Source: JARRLC01 sp050290865 (GTDB lineage Bacteria; Pseudomonadota; Alphaproteobacteria; Rhizobiales; Rhodomicrobiaceae). From it: a stretch of 64,000 bases of DNA. The DNA is taken from the NCBI GenBank assembly GCA_050290865.1, contig JBNKIW010000001.1, positions 179,415-243,414 of the forward strand, given 5' to 3'. Positions 1 to 7,807 of this stretch are shown piece after piece. The position numbers were made by a program, and so were the translations under genes. Under the pieces are notes generated by a model. The model did no database searches and was not told the origin of the DNA. It was given only the letters and a program-made list of their open reading frames with translations. Position 1 is the first letter of the stretch. Every line of letters starts with the position of its first letter.

Positions 1-717
1 GAGCAGCAGCCGCTGATCCGTGATTTGATCGATACTATCGCCATCCTGCGACCCGAGCAGCTCTTCATCGTGCTCCTCGCAGCGCTGGAAGTGGACCGGC
101 GCAACGTCCTCGACCTCCTGCGCATGATGGTGACCTTCACCTTTCGCTACAACACCGTCTGCAACCTGACGCCCTCCGCTCTCCTGCAGCCCTTCATCGC
201 CGCGGCGCGCGACATCCGCGAGACGCGCCGCGTTGACGTGCCGGTCCTGTTCCGCAAATACCTTGAAAAGCTGTACCCGGATGACAGCCAGTTTCACTCG
301 GCCTTCTCGCGCAAGATCATCCGCAGCAACGCACAGGCACGCTATATCCTGGCCTGCATCAACGATTTTCTCTCGCCGAGCCCGTCGATGCGCACCGAGA
401 GCGATCCCTACACGACCAATCTCGAACACATTCTGCCGAAGCGGTATGGCCCGGCATGGGCGGCGGCGCGGCGCGATTTTCCCGGCGGGATCGACAAATA
501 TGTCTACCGGCTCGGCAATATGACGCTGATTTCCACGCGCCTGAACAGCGATATCGGCAATGCGGATTTCGCTACGAAGAAGAAGGTCTATGCAAGCGAC
601 TGCCTGGGCATCACGCGCAAGGTTCTGGAAGCCGACAAGTGGACCGCGGCGGAGATCAAGAACCGTCAGAACTGGCTGGCAAGTCATGCGTGCAAACTCT
701 GGCGATATCCTCCGTAA
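1..717 (+). CDS. DUF1524-type HNH nuclease, C-terminal part (5' truncated by window)
   Basis: The reading frame is open from the first base, so only the C-terminal part of about 238 residues is visible and the true start lies outside the window. About two thirds along is the motif NLEHILPK, followed by a conserved block (GNMTLISTRLNSDIGNADF) typical of DUF1524, the HNH-like nuclease domain found at the C-terminus of GmrSD-type modification-dependent restriction enzymes and related DUF262/DUF1524 proteins. The His of EHILP is the likely catalytic residue. Whether a DUF262 domain precedes it cannot be seen. By family knowledge the role would be DNA cleavage, probably of modified or foreign DNA. 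The domain assignment is fairly secure; the defence role is inference. Confidence 0.75.
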   Translation, partial: EQQPLIRDLIDTIAILRPEQLFIVLLAALEVDRRNVLDLLRMMVTFTFRYNTVCNLTPSALLQPFIAAARDIRETRRVDVPVLFRKYLEKLYPDDSQFHSAFSRKIIRSNAQARYILACINDFLSPSPSMRTESDPYTTNLEHILPKRYGPAWAAARRDFPGGIDKYVYRLGNMTLISTRLNSDIGNADFATKKKVYASDCLGITRKVLEADKWTAAEIKNRQNWLASHACKLWRYPP

Positions 718-726
718 AGGCGCGCT

Positions 727-1167
727 TCAGGCGCCTGGATCGCTTTGGACGCCATCCGTCTTGCTTCCGCCTCGCGGTTTCTTATCCAACGGCAGATGGA
801 GAACCGCGCCGCGCGACCGCCGCACGCTCCCCGTCGCCGCCGGGCTTAGCACCGCCGTCAAGCCTGCCACGATCTTCAGCCGCGCCCGTTCTTCGCGCAG
901 CGCCTCGATCAGCGCCAGATGGCGGTTGAGGTCATAGGTCCAATGCCCGGCCTGCCCGCGCTGCCGCTCGCCGCGCAAGGCCTTCCGCAGCAGGGCGACC
1001 ACCCGCGCGGTTGCCGCCTCGCTCGTGTCCGCCAGTTCGTGCGGCCACAGACCGATGAGCTTGGGGAGTTGCGCCACGCGGTCGTAAGGCGGCTTTGCCG
1101 CGCCAACGCCGGTCACTTTGCCGGGCCTGGTGCGAGGTTTCCGTTGATTCGCAGTGGAATGGTTCAT
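727..1167 (-). CDS. Small basic protein of unknown function
   Basis: A 146-residue Arg/Lys-rich protein, convergent with the nuclease fragment and 9 bp from its end. The ATG at 1167 is preceded by a GGAG sequence with about 7 bases of spacing, which supports a real start. The middle holds a helical block, roughly residues 40-95, with the pattern GHWTYDLNRHLALIEALREE. The C-terminal third is low complexity and basic. No signal peptide or membrane segment is visible. I do not recognise the family. The basic charge would suit nucleic-acid binding, but that is only a guess. It lies between a nuclease remnant and an XRE regulator, a context that looks accessory. Confidence 0.55.
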   Translation of the reverse strand: MNHSTANQRKPRTRPGKVTGVGAAKPPYDRVAQLPKLIGLWPHELADTSEAATARVVALLRKALRGERQRGQAGHWTYDLNRHLALIEALREERARLKIVAGLTAVLSPAATGSVRRSRGAVLHLPLDKKPRGGSKTDGVQSDPGA

Positions 1168-1252
1168 GACAGGCTCCGTCCGATAAGGTGCGGAAGCTTG
1201 TCACGGTCGCGGCCCGCGGGGATAAATAGGCCGCGAATTCAATGCGATAGTC

Positions 1253-1819
1253 TTAAAAATACTTTATCGCCATCATGATGCGCGCCGCCCACTCGATGGC
1301 CTGATCGTACTGCACCTCACCGCCATTCTCGTGTGGAACCAGCGTCCAGCTACTGTTCCGGCCGCGAACGAGCCGCCTGAGGAGGATCGAGCCGTTGCCG
1401 ACCGAGACGAGGCAGTCGACGCCGTGGGCGTTGTCCAGATCTTCCTCACGCAGACGGTTGGCGATGAGCACGGTTCCCGCCTCGAAATAGCCGACGGAGG
1501 TATCGAGCCTCACCGCCACCGGATTATCCGCCGGGACTTCGAGGTGGACGATGTTCCCCTGCTCATGCTGGACGCGGGTGACACGGCCGTGTTCGCCGAT
1601 ACGGCCGATAAGCCGGATCTCACGGCTGGAGCGCGAGCCGATCAGGTCGGCCGGTTCGACCAGGAGCGCCCGCGCGATCTTCTCCAGCCAGTCGGTCGAG
1701 ACGGTCATGTTCGCCGTCTCCAGCCGCTGGACAGTCTGCGGCGTGGTCTTGATCTTGTCGGCCAGCTCTTTGAGCGTCATGCCGCGCAGCTTGCGGAATT
1801 CTCTTATTCGGGTTTGCAT
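1253..1819 (-). CDS. XRE-family HTH transcriptional regulator
   Basis: The first 60 residues form a Cro/CI-type helix-turn-helix (RIREFRKLRGMTLKELADKI, then TTPQTVQRLE). Next comes an all-beta domain with LIGRIGEHGRV and a hydrophobic core, reminiscent of the C-terminal peptidase-like domain of phage-type repressors, but no Ser/Lys autocleavage pair is evident. The frame is open upstream to 2035, but the ATG at 1819 places the HTH at the N-terminus as in the family, so I chose it (188 residues). The gene is divergent from the DnaA-like gene, and the shared AT-rich gap of roughly 230 bp probably carries both promoters and the operator. It likely represses itself and/or the divergent gene; this is inference. 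Confidence 0.75.
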   Translation of the reverse strand: MQTRIREFRKLRGMTLKELADKIKTTPQTVQRLETANMTVSTDWLEKIARALLVEPADLIGSRSSREIRLIGRIGEHGRVTRVQHEQGNIVHLEVPADNPVAVRLDTSVGYFEAGTVLIANRLREEDLDNAHGVDCLVSVGNGSILLRRLVRGRNSSWTLVPHENGGEVQYDQAIEWAARIMMAIKYF

Positions 1820-2048
1820 CTCGTGTACTCTTGCCGTTTTTTCACTGTAGACGAGATTTTCTTCTGATTTATTAGCCCCATTTTTAACTTTTGCCGTAAA
1901 TTGTATCGAACCGGCGAGGCGTGGAGGTTTGTCCATCCATGGCCCTCCTGGCTGGCTGTTGTCGTTGCAAACGTCCGTGTGTATAGCGGGGAGATTGGTT
2001 TTGGCGTACTTCCCAAATTCGGCATTTCGTATCACGAACCCCGGAACG

Positions 2049-2402
2049 TTGTATGGTGGATCGCATCATACATCTATATATAGTATCCACATCCGTCAAA
2101 TAGTCGAACACTGCGTTACATCCGTACTCCGCGTATCACCTTTCGCGTTGCGTTCGCTCTCCCGCCGCCAGTCGCATGTCGCGCTCGCCCGGCAGATGGC
2201 CATGTATCTCGCCCATGTCGCCTGTGGCCTCTCGCTGACCGAAGTCGGCGTGCTTTTTCAGCGCGATCGCACCACGGTCGCTCACGGCTGCAGCGTGATC
2301 GAGGACCTCCGTGACGATCCGGGTATGGACCGATTACTGATAAACCTTGAGGCCGCCCTCACGGCGCTGCGGCGCAGCGGCATCAAGGAGGCAGCGCGAT
2401 GA
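2049..2402 (+). CDS. DnaA C-terminal-domain-like HTH protein
   Basis: The conserved part reads RRQSHVALARQMAMYLAHV, then LTEVGVLFQRDRTTVAHGC, matching the DNA-binding domain IV of DnaA, where the RDRTTVxHA signature contacts the DnaA box. There is no AAA+ ATPase domain, so this is a stand-alone DNA-binding domain and not the replication initiator. Such short proteins recur in Hyphomicrobiales next to a DUF6456-type gene, as here. No ATG lies upstream of the domain. TTG at 2049 is the closest plausible start and TTG at 1929 is an alternative. The gene overlaps the next one by 4 bases (ATGA), indicating translational coupling. The function is probably transcriptional or replication-associated regulation, but this is not proven. 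Confidence 0.7.
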   Translation: MYGGSHHTSIYSIHIRQIVEHCVTSVLRVSPFALRSLSRRQSHVALARQMAMYLAHVACGLSLTEVGVLFQRDRTTVAHGCSVIEDLRDDPGMDRLLINLEAALTALRRSGIKEAAR

Positions 2403-3298
2403 TGCCAGTCAGGAAGGGCAGATTCTCTCCGTCGGCAAAAATGCATTCAAACCTTGGCAGAATGTTGAATGTTTTTCGCCGTTTAGCCACAACCGAGGCA
2501 ATACTCGTGCCGAAAGCGCGCTGCGAGGCGTCTGAAACGGATAAGAATTGTCATAATGCAAGCCATGATCGTGCAGCGACGGTTCTGTCCGCAAGCGCGG
2601 AAGAGGTCCGCGCGTGGCTATCGCAGGAGCTGATCGAGGCGCGCGGCGCGGGCTATGTGCTCTCCGCCACCGGGCTGGCATGGCTCAAGAGGCAACTCGC
2701 TTCGGCCGATGCCTTTCAGGAGCAGCATCAGGCGCGTTCGGCGCGGGAGGTTGACCTTGGCGGAACGAAGCGGCCCGCCATCATCAATGACAGCGAAAGC
2801 CCGCTGGCCTGGCTTGCCAGCCGCAAGGACAAGAACGGCACACCGCTCCTCTCGCCCTTCCAGTTCCGGGCGGGCGAACGCCTGCGTGCCGACTACTATT
2901 TTGCCGGGCTCACGGCGCGGGTAACGGCGAATTGGAGCGCGGCCGCGGCTTCGGCGCAGGGGGGTGGCGGCAACAACGATCTCGCCGCACTCACCGATAA
3001 TGTGCTCGCGGCGCGGCAGCGCGTGGTGCGGGCCCTGGCAGCCGTCGGGCCGGAGCTTTCGGGCGTCCTCGTCGATGTGTGCTGCCACCTCAAAGGGCTG
3101 GAGGAAGCCGAGAAGACAGAAGGCTGGCCGCAGCGCTCCGGCAAGGTGATTCTGCTGATCGCGCTGACGCGGCTTGCGCGGCACTACGGCCTCATCAGCG
3201 ACAGCAAGCTCACAGCGGGCCTGAAACGAAAAATCCAGCATTGGGGGGCGGAGGACTACCGGCCGGAAGCCGGCGGCACGGGCGGCGAAGACGAATGA
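2399..3298 (+). CDS. DUF6456-like protein coupled to the DnaA-like gene
   Basis: A 299-residue protein starting in an ATGA overlap with the preceding gene. The N-terminal part of about 120 residues is variable and contains an HTH-like stretch (LSATGLAWLKRQLASADAF). The C-terminal part contains SPLAWLASRKDKNG, FRAGERLRADYYFAGL and RVTANW, then a long helical region ending near LARHYGL. That combination is what I know as the DUF6456 domain of Hyphomicrobiales, which typically sits directly behind a DnaA-domain-IV protein. No enzymatic motif is apparent. The pair probably acts as a DNA-binding regulator, but no function is established from sequence. The family call rests on memory of the motif order, so it is moderately certain. 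Confidence 0.7.
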   Translation: MMPVRKGRFSPSAKMHSNLGRMLNVFRRLATTEAILVPKARCEASETDKNCHNASHDRAATVLSASAEEVRAWLSQELIEARGAGYVLSATGLAWLKRQLASADAFQEQHQARSAREVDLGGTKRPAIINDSESPLAWLASRKDKNGTPLLSPFQFRAGERLRADYYFAGLTARVTANWSAAAASAQGGGGNNDLAALTDNVLAARQRVVRALAAVGPELSGVLVDVCCHLKGLEEAEKTEGWPQRSGKVILLIALTRLARHYGLISDSKLTAGLKRKIQHWGAEDYRPEAGGTGGEDE

Positions 3299-3424
3299 AC
3301 GCCACACCCGCGTCAATCGGGCACGCCCTCGCTCTGCACTGGTTGCTTCAGATCAAAGCGGTACCTGTCAACTCACTTATGATTGTTACGCATCGAGGTC
3401 ATGTCGCAACTGGGGAGAAATCCG

Positions 3425-3625
3425 ATGTTTAAGGTCGCACTTGTCGTGTGGTTGGTGTTGGGATCGACGTTGGCAGGTATCACTGTCATCGTCATCACGA
3501 CCGTTCCAAGCCTTTATGCTCAGGGCATGACGCTCATTCCGTGGGCGGCCATCATCGCAGCTATCGTAGCGATTCCGTTGTCATTCCTTGTCGCCAAACA
3601 GATGATGGCCACGTTCAAACGCTAG
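3425..3625 (+). CDS. Small two-helix inner-membrane protein
   Basis: A 66-residue protein with two predicted membrane helices, about residues 3-25 and 37-58, joined by a short polar loop and ending in a basic tail (KQMMATFKR). The ATG at 3425 has a strong GGGGAGA Shine-Dalgarno sequence about 6 bases upstream, better than the upstream alternative at 3383. Similar two-helix proteins are widespread in alphaproteobacteria as conserved hypotheticals; some are mis-labelled as CTP synthetase. No function can be read from the sequence. A GC-rich inverted repeat follows it. Confidence 0.65.
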   Translation: MFKVALVVWLVLGSTLAGITVIVITTVPSLYAQGMTLIPWAAIIAAIVAIPLSFLVAKQMMATFKR

Positions 3626-3648
3626 CCGGGCAACCAAATCCGGGGGCA

Positions 3649-3696
3649 CGGTTCTGCGGGCATGCTGCCAGAGGGGGTGCAGGCGCCGCAGAACCG
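3649..3696. terminator. Inverted repeat between convergent genes
   Basis: Perfect 11-bp arms (CGGTTCTGCGG at 3649-3659 and its complement at 3686-3696) with a 26-base loop lie between the stop codons of two convergent genes. There is no U-tract on either strand, so it may be a bidirectional transcription barrier or an mRNA 3'-end stabiliser rather than a classical intrinsic terminator. Confidence 0.4.
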
Positions 3697-3771
3697 AACT
3701 TTCACTCGCAAGCCTGCCAGCGGCCTGTTTCGTGAATGCGGGAACGGGGGCGAGGGGAAGGTGTGGCGCAC

Positions 3772-6078
3772 TCAGGCGGCGGCCGTGTGTTCGTAGATAT
3801 CCTCCTCCTGGGCATTGTGAATGCGGACCAGAGCGTCGATGGACTCGATGACCCGCTGCGCATCGCGGATCAGGTAGCGGTCCGCGTTCTCCGGCCGCAG
3901 TCCTTCTGCCAGCAGACCCAACAGCCGGGCGAGATGGATGATCTCCCGGTGCGCGCGGCTCATTGCGCTCAGAACCTCGGCATCGGCAAGATACCGTGCG
4001 AGCAGCGGATAGACCTCCGCCTCGTCCCGGCGTTCATGTTTGAGAAGCTCCCTGCCGACGATCCCGTTGGCCTCGGCGATGTGTCTGACGGCGCTGGCGG
4101 CGTCGGCATCGTCGAGTGCGTCGGCGAGCGCCCGGAGGCGATCGAGCGCGACCTGCAGTTCCTCGTGCCCCTCGCGCAGCGCCGCGACCGCCTCCGTAGG
4201 CATCGCGCGCCGCCGCGGCAGCCCGCCGGGCCGCAGCGCCCTGAGCGCGTTGAGAATGACCGCCACATCGATGGCCTCCTGCGTCAACGCCCCGGCGACG
4301 GGGGTGAGCCATCCCAGGCTCGCCGCCACCATGGCCACCGCCGCAAGCCCCATCCCCGCCACGATGCTTTCCACCGCGATGCGCCGTGTGCGCCGGGCAA
4401 TAGTGACGGCGTCGGAAACCCGGTCGAGCCGGTCCACCATGATGACGACGTCCGCCGCTTCCGATGACGCACTCGCACCTCTCGCCCCCATCGCGACGCC
4501 GGCATGAGCGGCGGCCAGCGCCGGCGCATCGTTGATGCCGTCGCCGACCATCACCGTCGTGTGCAGGCGCCGCTCGCTGATGACGGCATCGACCTTGTCG
4601 GCGGGGACACGGTTGGCGAGCACTGCGTCCAGATCGAGCGCCACGCCCATCGTCTCGGCGGCATCGGTCCGGTCGCCCGTGACCATGACGACCCTCGACA
4701 CGCCCGCCGCGCGCAGCGAACGGATGGCCCGTGGCGTCTCGCGCCGCAACTCGTCGGCAAACAGCAGCGCGCCTGCGGGCCGTCCTTCGACGGCGACGAA
4801 GACGCAGAGCGCCGACCGCCATGATGCCCGGCGCAGGGCGCGCGTCGCCCATTCCTCCGGCTGGCGCCCGCCATAGACATGTTGAAGCGAGCCGGCTTTC
4901 ACGTGCTCGCCGTCAATCACGCCCTCAAGGCCGGTGCCGGGGCTCTCGCGCACCTGCGCGGGGATCGCCAGAGGCAGGCGCTTGGCCTTTGCCGCCTCCA
5001 CGATCGCAGTCGCAACGATGTGATGCGAGACCTGCTCCAGCGATCCGGCGAGGCGCAGAACCTTATCCGCGCTTTCCCCCGGCGCGGTCTCGACCGCCAC
5101 CAGCCGCGCGCCGCCCACCGTGAGCGTGCCGGTCTTGTCGAACATCACCGTATGCGTGCGCGCCAGGACCTCCAGCGGTCCGCCGCCCTTGACGAGAATG
5201 CCGCGCCGGGCCGCCTGCGACACGCCGCCGATGAACGCGACCGGCGCCGCGAGGATGAGCGGGCAGGGGGTTGCCACCACGAGTACGGCGAGACCGCGGA
5301 CGGGATCGCCGGCGAAGAACCACGCCGCCCCCGCCACGCCGAGAGCCAGGGGCAGCAATAAAGCCGCATACCGATCCGCCAGCCGTATGAACGGCGCCTT
5401 CGCGGTCTGCGCCGCGGCCACCATGCGGACGATCCCGGCATAGGTGCTTTCCCCGGCTGTGGCGGTGGCGCGGAATTCGAAGGCCTCGCCTGCGTTGAGC
5501 GTGCCGCTGTGTACCGGATCGCCCTCAAGCCGCGTCACCGGGATCGGCTCGCCGGTGAGCGCCGACTCGTCGATCACCGCGGGCGCGCCGACGATCACGC
5601 CATCCACCGGTATGACCTCCCCGGCATGCACCGTGATGACATCGCCGAACGCGACCTGTTCGACCGGCACATCCTCCACCACGCCGTCGCGGCAGCGATG
5701 CGCGACCCGCGGCGCGCGGTCGGCGAGTGCGCGCAGGTTGCGTTCGGCGCGGGCGACAGCGAGATCCTCCAGCGCCGTTCCGCCGGCATACATGACGGCG
5801 AGGACGCAGGCGGCCAGCGTTTCGTCCAGAGCCAGTGCTGCGGCCATGGCGAGGAGAGCGACGGCGTCGACCCCCACCCGGCCACGGCCCAGGTCGCGGA
5901 TGATCGAAGCGGCGAGCCCGGCGATGACCGGCAGCGTGCCCAAGGTCCACATCCAGCGCGAGGCGCCGCCCAGCCCGAGGAGAGGCGCCGCGAGCCCGGC
6001 TATCAGCGCCAGGAGGGCGACGCTGATCAGGACCCGCCGCGCGTGGTGTCCCGTGAGCAGGTTGAGCACGTCAGACAT
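3772..6078 (-). CDS. P1B-5-type metal-transporting ATPase with C-terminal hemerythrin domain
   Basis: A 768-residue P-type ATPase. It has the TGEP actuator motif (about 175-178), TPCP in the metal-binding membrane helix (about 270-273), the phosphorylation motif DKTGTLT with Asp314, the hinge motif GDGIND (about 512-517), and QEAID in a late helix (about 600-604). TPCP together with QExxD defines the P1B-5 subgroup, whose studied member Nia of Sinorhizobium meliloti transports nickel and iron. Residues from about 635 to the end form a four-helix hemerythrin-like domain (H681-E686, H710, H754-NAQEED) that could bind a di-iron centre and sense metal or oxygen. There is no N-terminal CxxC metal-binding domain. 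The likely role is efflux of Fe(II) and/or Ni(II) across the inner membrane. The gene stands alone, convergent with the small membrane protein. Confidence 0.9.
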   Translation of the reverse strand: MSDVLNLLTGHHARRVLISVALLALIAGLAAPLLGLGGASRWMWTLGTLPVIAGLAASIIRDLGRGRVGVDAVALLAMAAALALDETLAACVLAVMYAGGTALEDLAVARAERNLRALADRAPRVAHRCRDGVVEDVPVEQVAFGDVITVHAGEVIPVDGVIVGAPAVIDESALTGEPIPVTRLEGDPVHSGTLNAGEAFEFRATATAGESTYAGIVRMVAAAQTAKAPFIRLADRYAALLLPLALGVAGAAWFFAGDPVRGLAVLVVATPCPLILAAPVAFIGGVSQAARRGILVKGGGPLEVLARTHTVMFDKTGTLTVGGARLVAVETAPGESADKVLRLAGSLEQVSHHIVATAIVEAAKAKRLPLAIPAQVRESPGTGLEGVIDGEHVKAGSLQHVYGGRQPEEWATRALRRASWRSALCVFVAVEGRPAGALLFADELRRETPRAIRSLRAAGVSRVVMVTGDRTDAAETMGVALDLDAVLANRVPADKVDAVISERRLHTTVMVGDGINDAPALAAAHAGVAMGARGASASSEAADVVIMVDRLDRVSDAVTIARRTRRIAVESIVAGMGLAAVAMVAASLGWLTPVAGALTQEAIDVAVILNALRALRPGGLPRRRAMPTEAVAALREGHEELQVALDRLRALADALDDADAASAVRHIAEANGIVGRELLKHERRDEAEVYPLLARYLADAEVLSAMSRAHREIIHLARLLGLLAEGLRPENADRYLIRDAQRVIESIDALVRIHNAQEEDIYEHTAAA

Positions 6079-6436
6079 GGCGGTTATCTCCGGCTATCCG
6101 GAACAGCGACTGTACACAGGAAATGATCAATAGCGGATGTTTCCGCTACCAAGAATGCCACCATTCCCATTGCGTTCAGCGTTGGTTGGAAGGGCGAATT
6201 CGTCAAATATTAATCATGACTAAGCAATACTTACTACCATAATACAATGGCATTAACTTCCGCACCAGAAACTGTTCTGGATAATTTACGCTATCTTTGC
6301 AACGGCATGGCAGGTTTAACTCTATCGCGGAAAGCGTGGCAGGGCCGGACGGCTCCAGTAATCCGTCCGGAAATTCCCCGCCGATCCGCGGCGCTGCGAA
6401 AATGTTGCCGTTGTGTTCCGTTGCCGGAGAGTTTGT
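6079..6436. other. Intergenic region with divergent promoters expected
   Basis: This 358-base gap lies between the divergently transcribed ATPase and Sel1-repeat genes. It contains a short AT-rich core around 6200-6245. I see no RNA gene, repeat or convincing operator. A long opposite-strand frame across 6203-6817 looks like a shadow of the Sel1 gene. Confidence 0.4.
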
Positions 6437-6847
6437 ATGGCCAGGAAGTATTCCCAAAAGAAGAAGAAGACGCCCCCCACCGCCGAGCATGCGGACGACG
6501 CCGAGGCCCTTTTCGTCCTCGGTATCCGCTACTCGACCGGCCGCGACGTCGATCAGGATCTGATTGCCGCGCACAAATGGTTCAATCTGGCGGCAATGAT
6601 GGGCCACGAAGGTGCACGTTCCTGCCGTGGCGATCTCGCGAAAGAAATGACCCCGGCTCAGATTGCCGAGGCGCAGAGACAGGCCCGCGACTGGATGAAG
6701 GCCCGCGATAGCAGCCGCGCAAACGGGGCTGATACCAACTCCGCGGCAACGGCCGCCGCTACCGTCGCGCGGCCAGTCTATGTTCGCCGCCGCGCCCAGG
6801 CAATGCGCAGCGCGCAATCCTTCGCCAGGCTGTGCGCCTGCGCGTAA
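6437..6847 (+). CDS. Sel1-like (tetratricopeptide-type) repeat protein
   Basis: A 136-residue protein starting MARKYSQKKKK at an ATG preceded by GGAGA. The core (EALFVLGIRYSTGRDVDQDL, then AHKWFNLAAMMGHEGAR) is one full Sel1 repeat, a helical hairpin used for protein-protein contacts, followed by a third helix with MTPAQIAEAQRQARDW. The C-terminal 45 residues are low-complexity and Ala/Arg-rich. No signal peptide is present, so it is probably cytosolic. A single short repeat suggests an adaptor rather than an enzyme. Similar short Sel1 proteins are common in Hyphomicrobiales without an assigned function. The partner is unknown. Confidence 0.7.
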   Translation: MARKYSQKKKKTPPTAEHADDAEALFVLGIRYSTGRDVDQDLIAAHKWFNLAAMMGHEGARSCRGDLAKEMTPAQIAEAQRQARDWMKARDSSRANGADTNSAATAAATVARPVYVRRRAQAMRSAQSFARLCACA

Positions 6848-7058
6848 GGCCCGCGAGCCCGGCCCTGGCGACCTGGCCTTGAGGCAAAGCCGGTGGGGGA
6901 AAACCTCCGCTGGCGCTTCCTCCCGACGTCTGCTCCCTCCCCCGACCTCATCCGCCGGACGCGCCTATTCACGCAGGCCACTGCGCTTTCTGCCACGAAA
7001 CCAACACGATGTGCGGGTGAAACTACCGCGCGCGGACAATAGCGTGGAGGGAGACAGA

Positions 7059-7724
7059 ATGACCAACGGGCACACGAACCCCCTGTTTTCGCGGGTGTTC
7101 GGAATTTTCAAGGTTCGAGAGACCGGCAACCGGGAATACTGGTTCGCCCAGATCGTCGTTCTGCTCTCGACCGTCATCGGCGTCTATCTCGCCGCCCAGG
7201 CCGGTTATAAGACAGCGATCGAGTTCGAGGTCACGCGCGGCGAACGCGACGGCTACTATCTGCGGCGGACGCTGCTGGCGGAACTCAAGAAGAACGTCAA
7301 GCTTGTCGATGAGTGGGGCGCGAACGTCGAAGCAAAATTGCGAGAGAAGATTACTCACCATTACTTCGAGCCGGGGGATAGCTGGTATTTCTTCTTGAAT
7401 GAAAAGGGAGGCTGGGAGGATCTAGATGCTTCAAAGATCACGCTTGAGGGAGTGCAATTAAATACATTTATTTGGGATACGATGAAGCAGCAATTTACCA
7501 CATTCCAATTACCGCCGAAGACGATCTCATCTATTGAGAGCTACTATAGCGGCATAGATAAACATGTTGCCGACGTCCTGGCAAAAGAAAAAAAAACTGG
7601 CCCTGCCGCTGCGACCATTGTTGCTCAGACCGAGTACATACGTAAGAACATCATAACCTCGCTCGAAAGAGACGTTGCGAAGCTTCGATCCCGCCTTGAT
7701 AGCAAGAACATTGAACTACAGTGA
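7059..7724 (+). CDS. Single-pass membrane protein of unknown function
   Basis: A 221-residue protein. The ATG at 7059 is preceded by GGAGGGAGA and is preferred over a longer upstream frame with no homology-like content. One membrane helix lies at about residues 28-48 (FAQIVVLLSTVIGVYLAAQA). The remainder is helical and charged, with a coiled-coil-like C-terminus (SLERDVAKLRSRLDSKN). Base composition is visibly more AT-rich from about 7320 than in its neighbours, suggesting transfer. It lies 83 bp upstream of an exported SUMF1-fold protein in the same direction, so the two may be co-transcribed. Plausibly it is an inner-membrane anchor or scaffold. No family is recognised. Confidence 0.65.
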   Translation: MTNGHTNPLFSRVFGIFKVRETGNREYWFAQIVVLLSTVIGVYLAAQAGYKTAIEFEVTRGERDGYYLRRTLLAELKKNVKLVDEWGANVEAKLREKITHHYFEPGDSWYFFLNEKGGWEDLDASKITLEGVQLNTFIWDTMKQQFTTFQLPPKTISSIESYYSGIDKHVADVLAKEKKTGPAAATIVAQTEYIRKNIITSLERDVAKLRSRLDSKNIELQ

Positions 7725-7807
7725 TCAATGGCGCCGGGATGTGGCAAATCACACAATCTCATCTCGACAGTCTCCGGCCCAACTCGATCGCACGTGAAAG
7801 GTTTAAT

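Noticed and set aside
6203..6817. 204-codon minus-strand frame over the Sel1-repeat gene
   Set aside because: No motif and no ribosome site. The opposite frame contains a clear Sel1 repeat.
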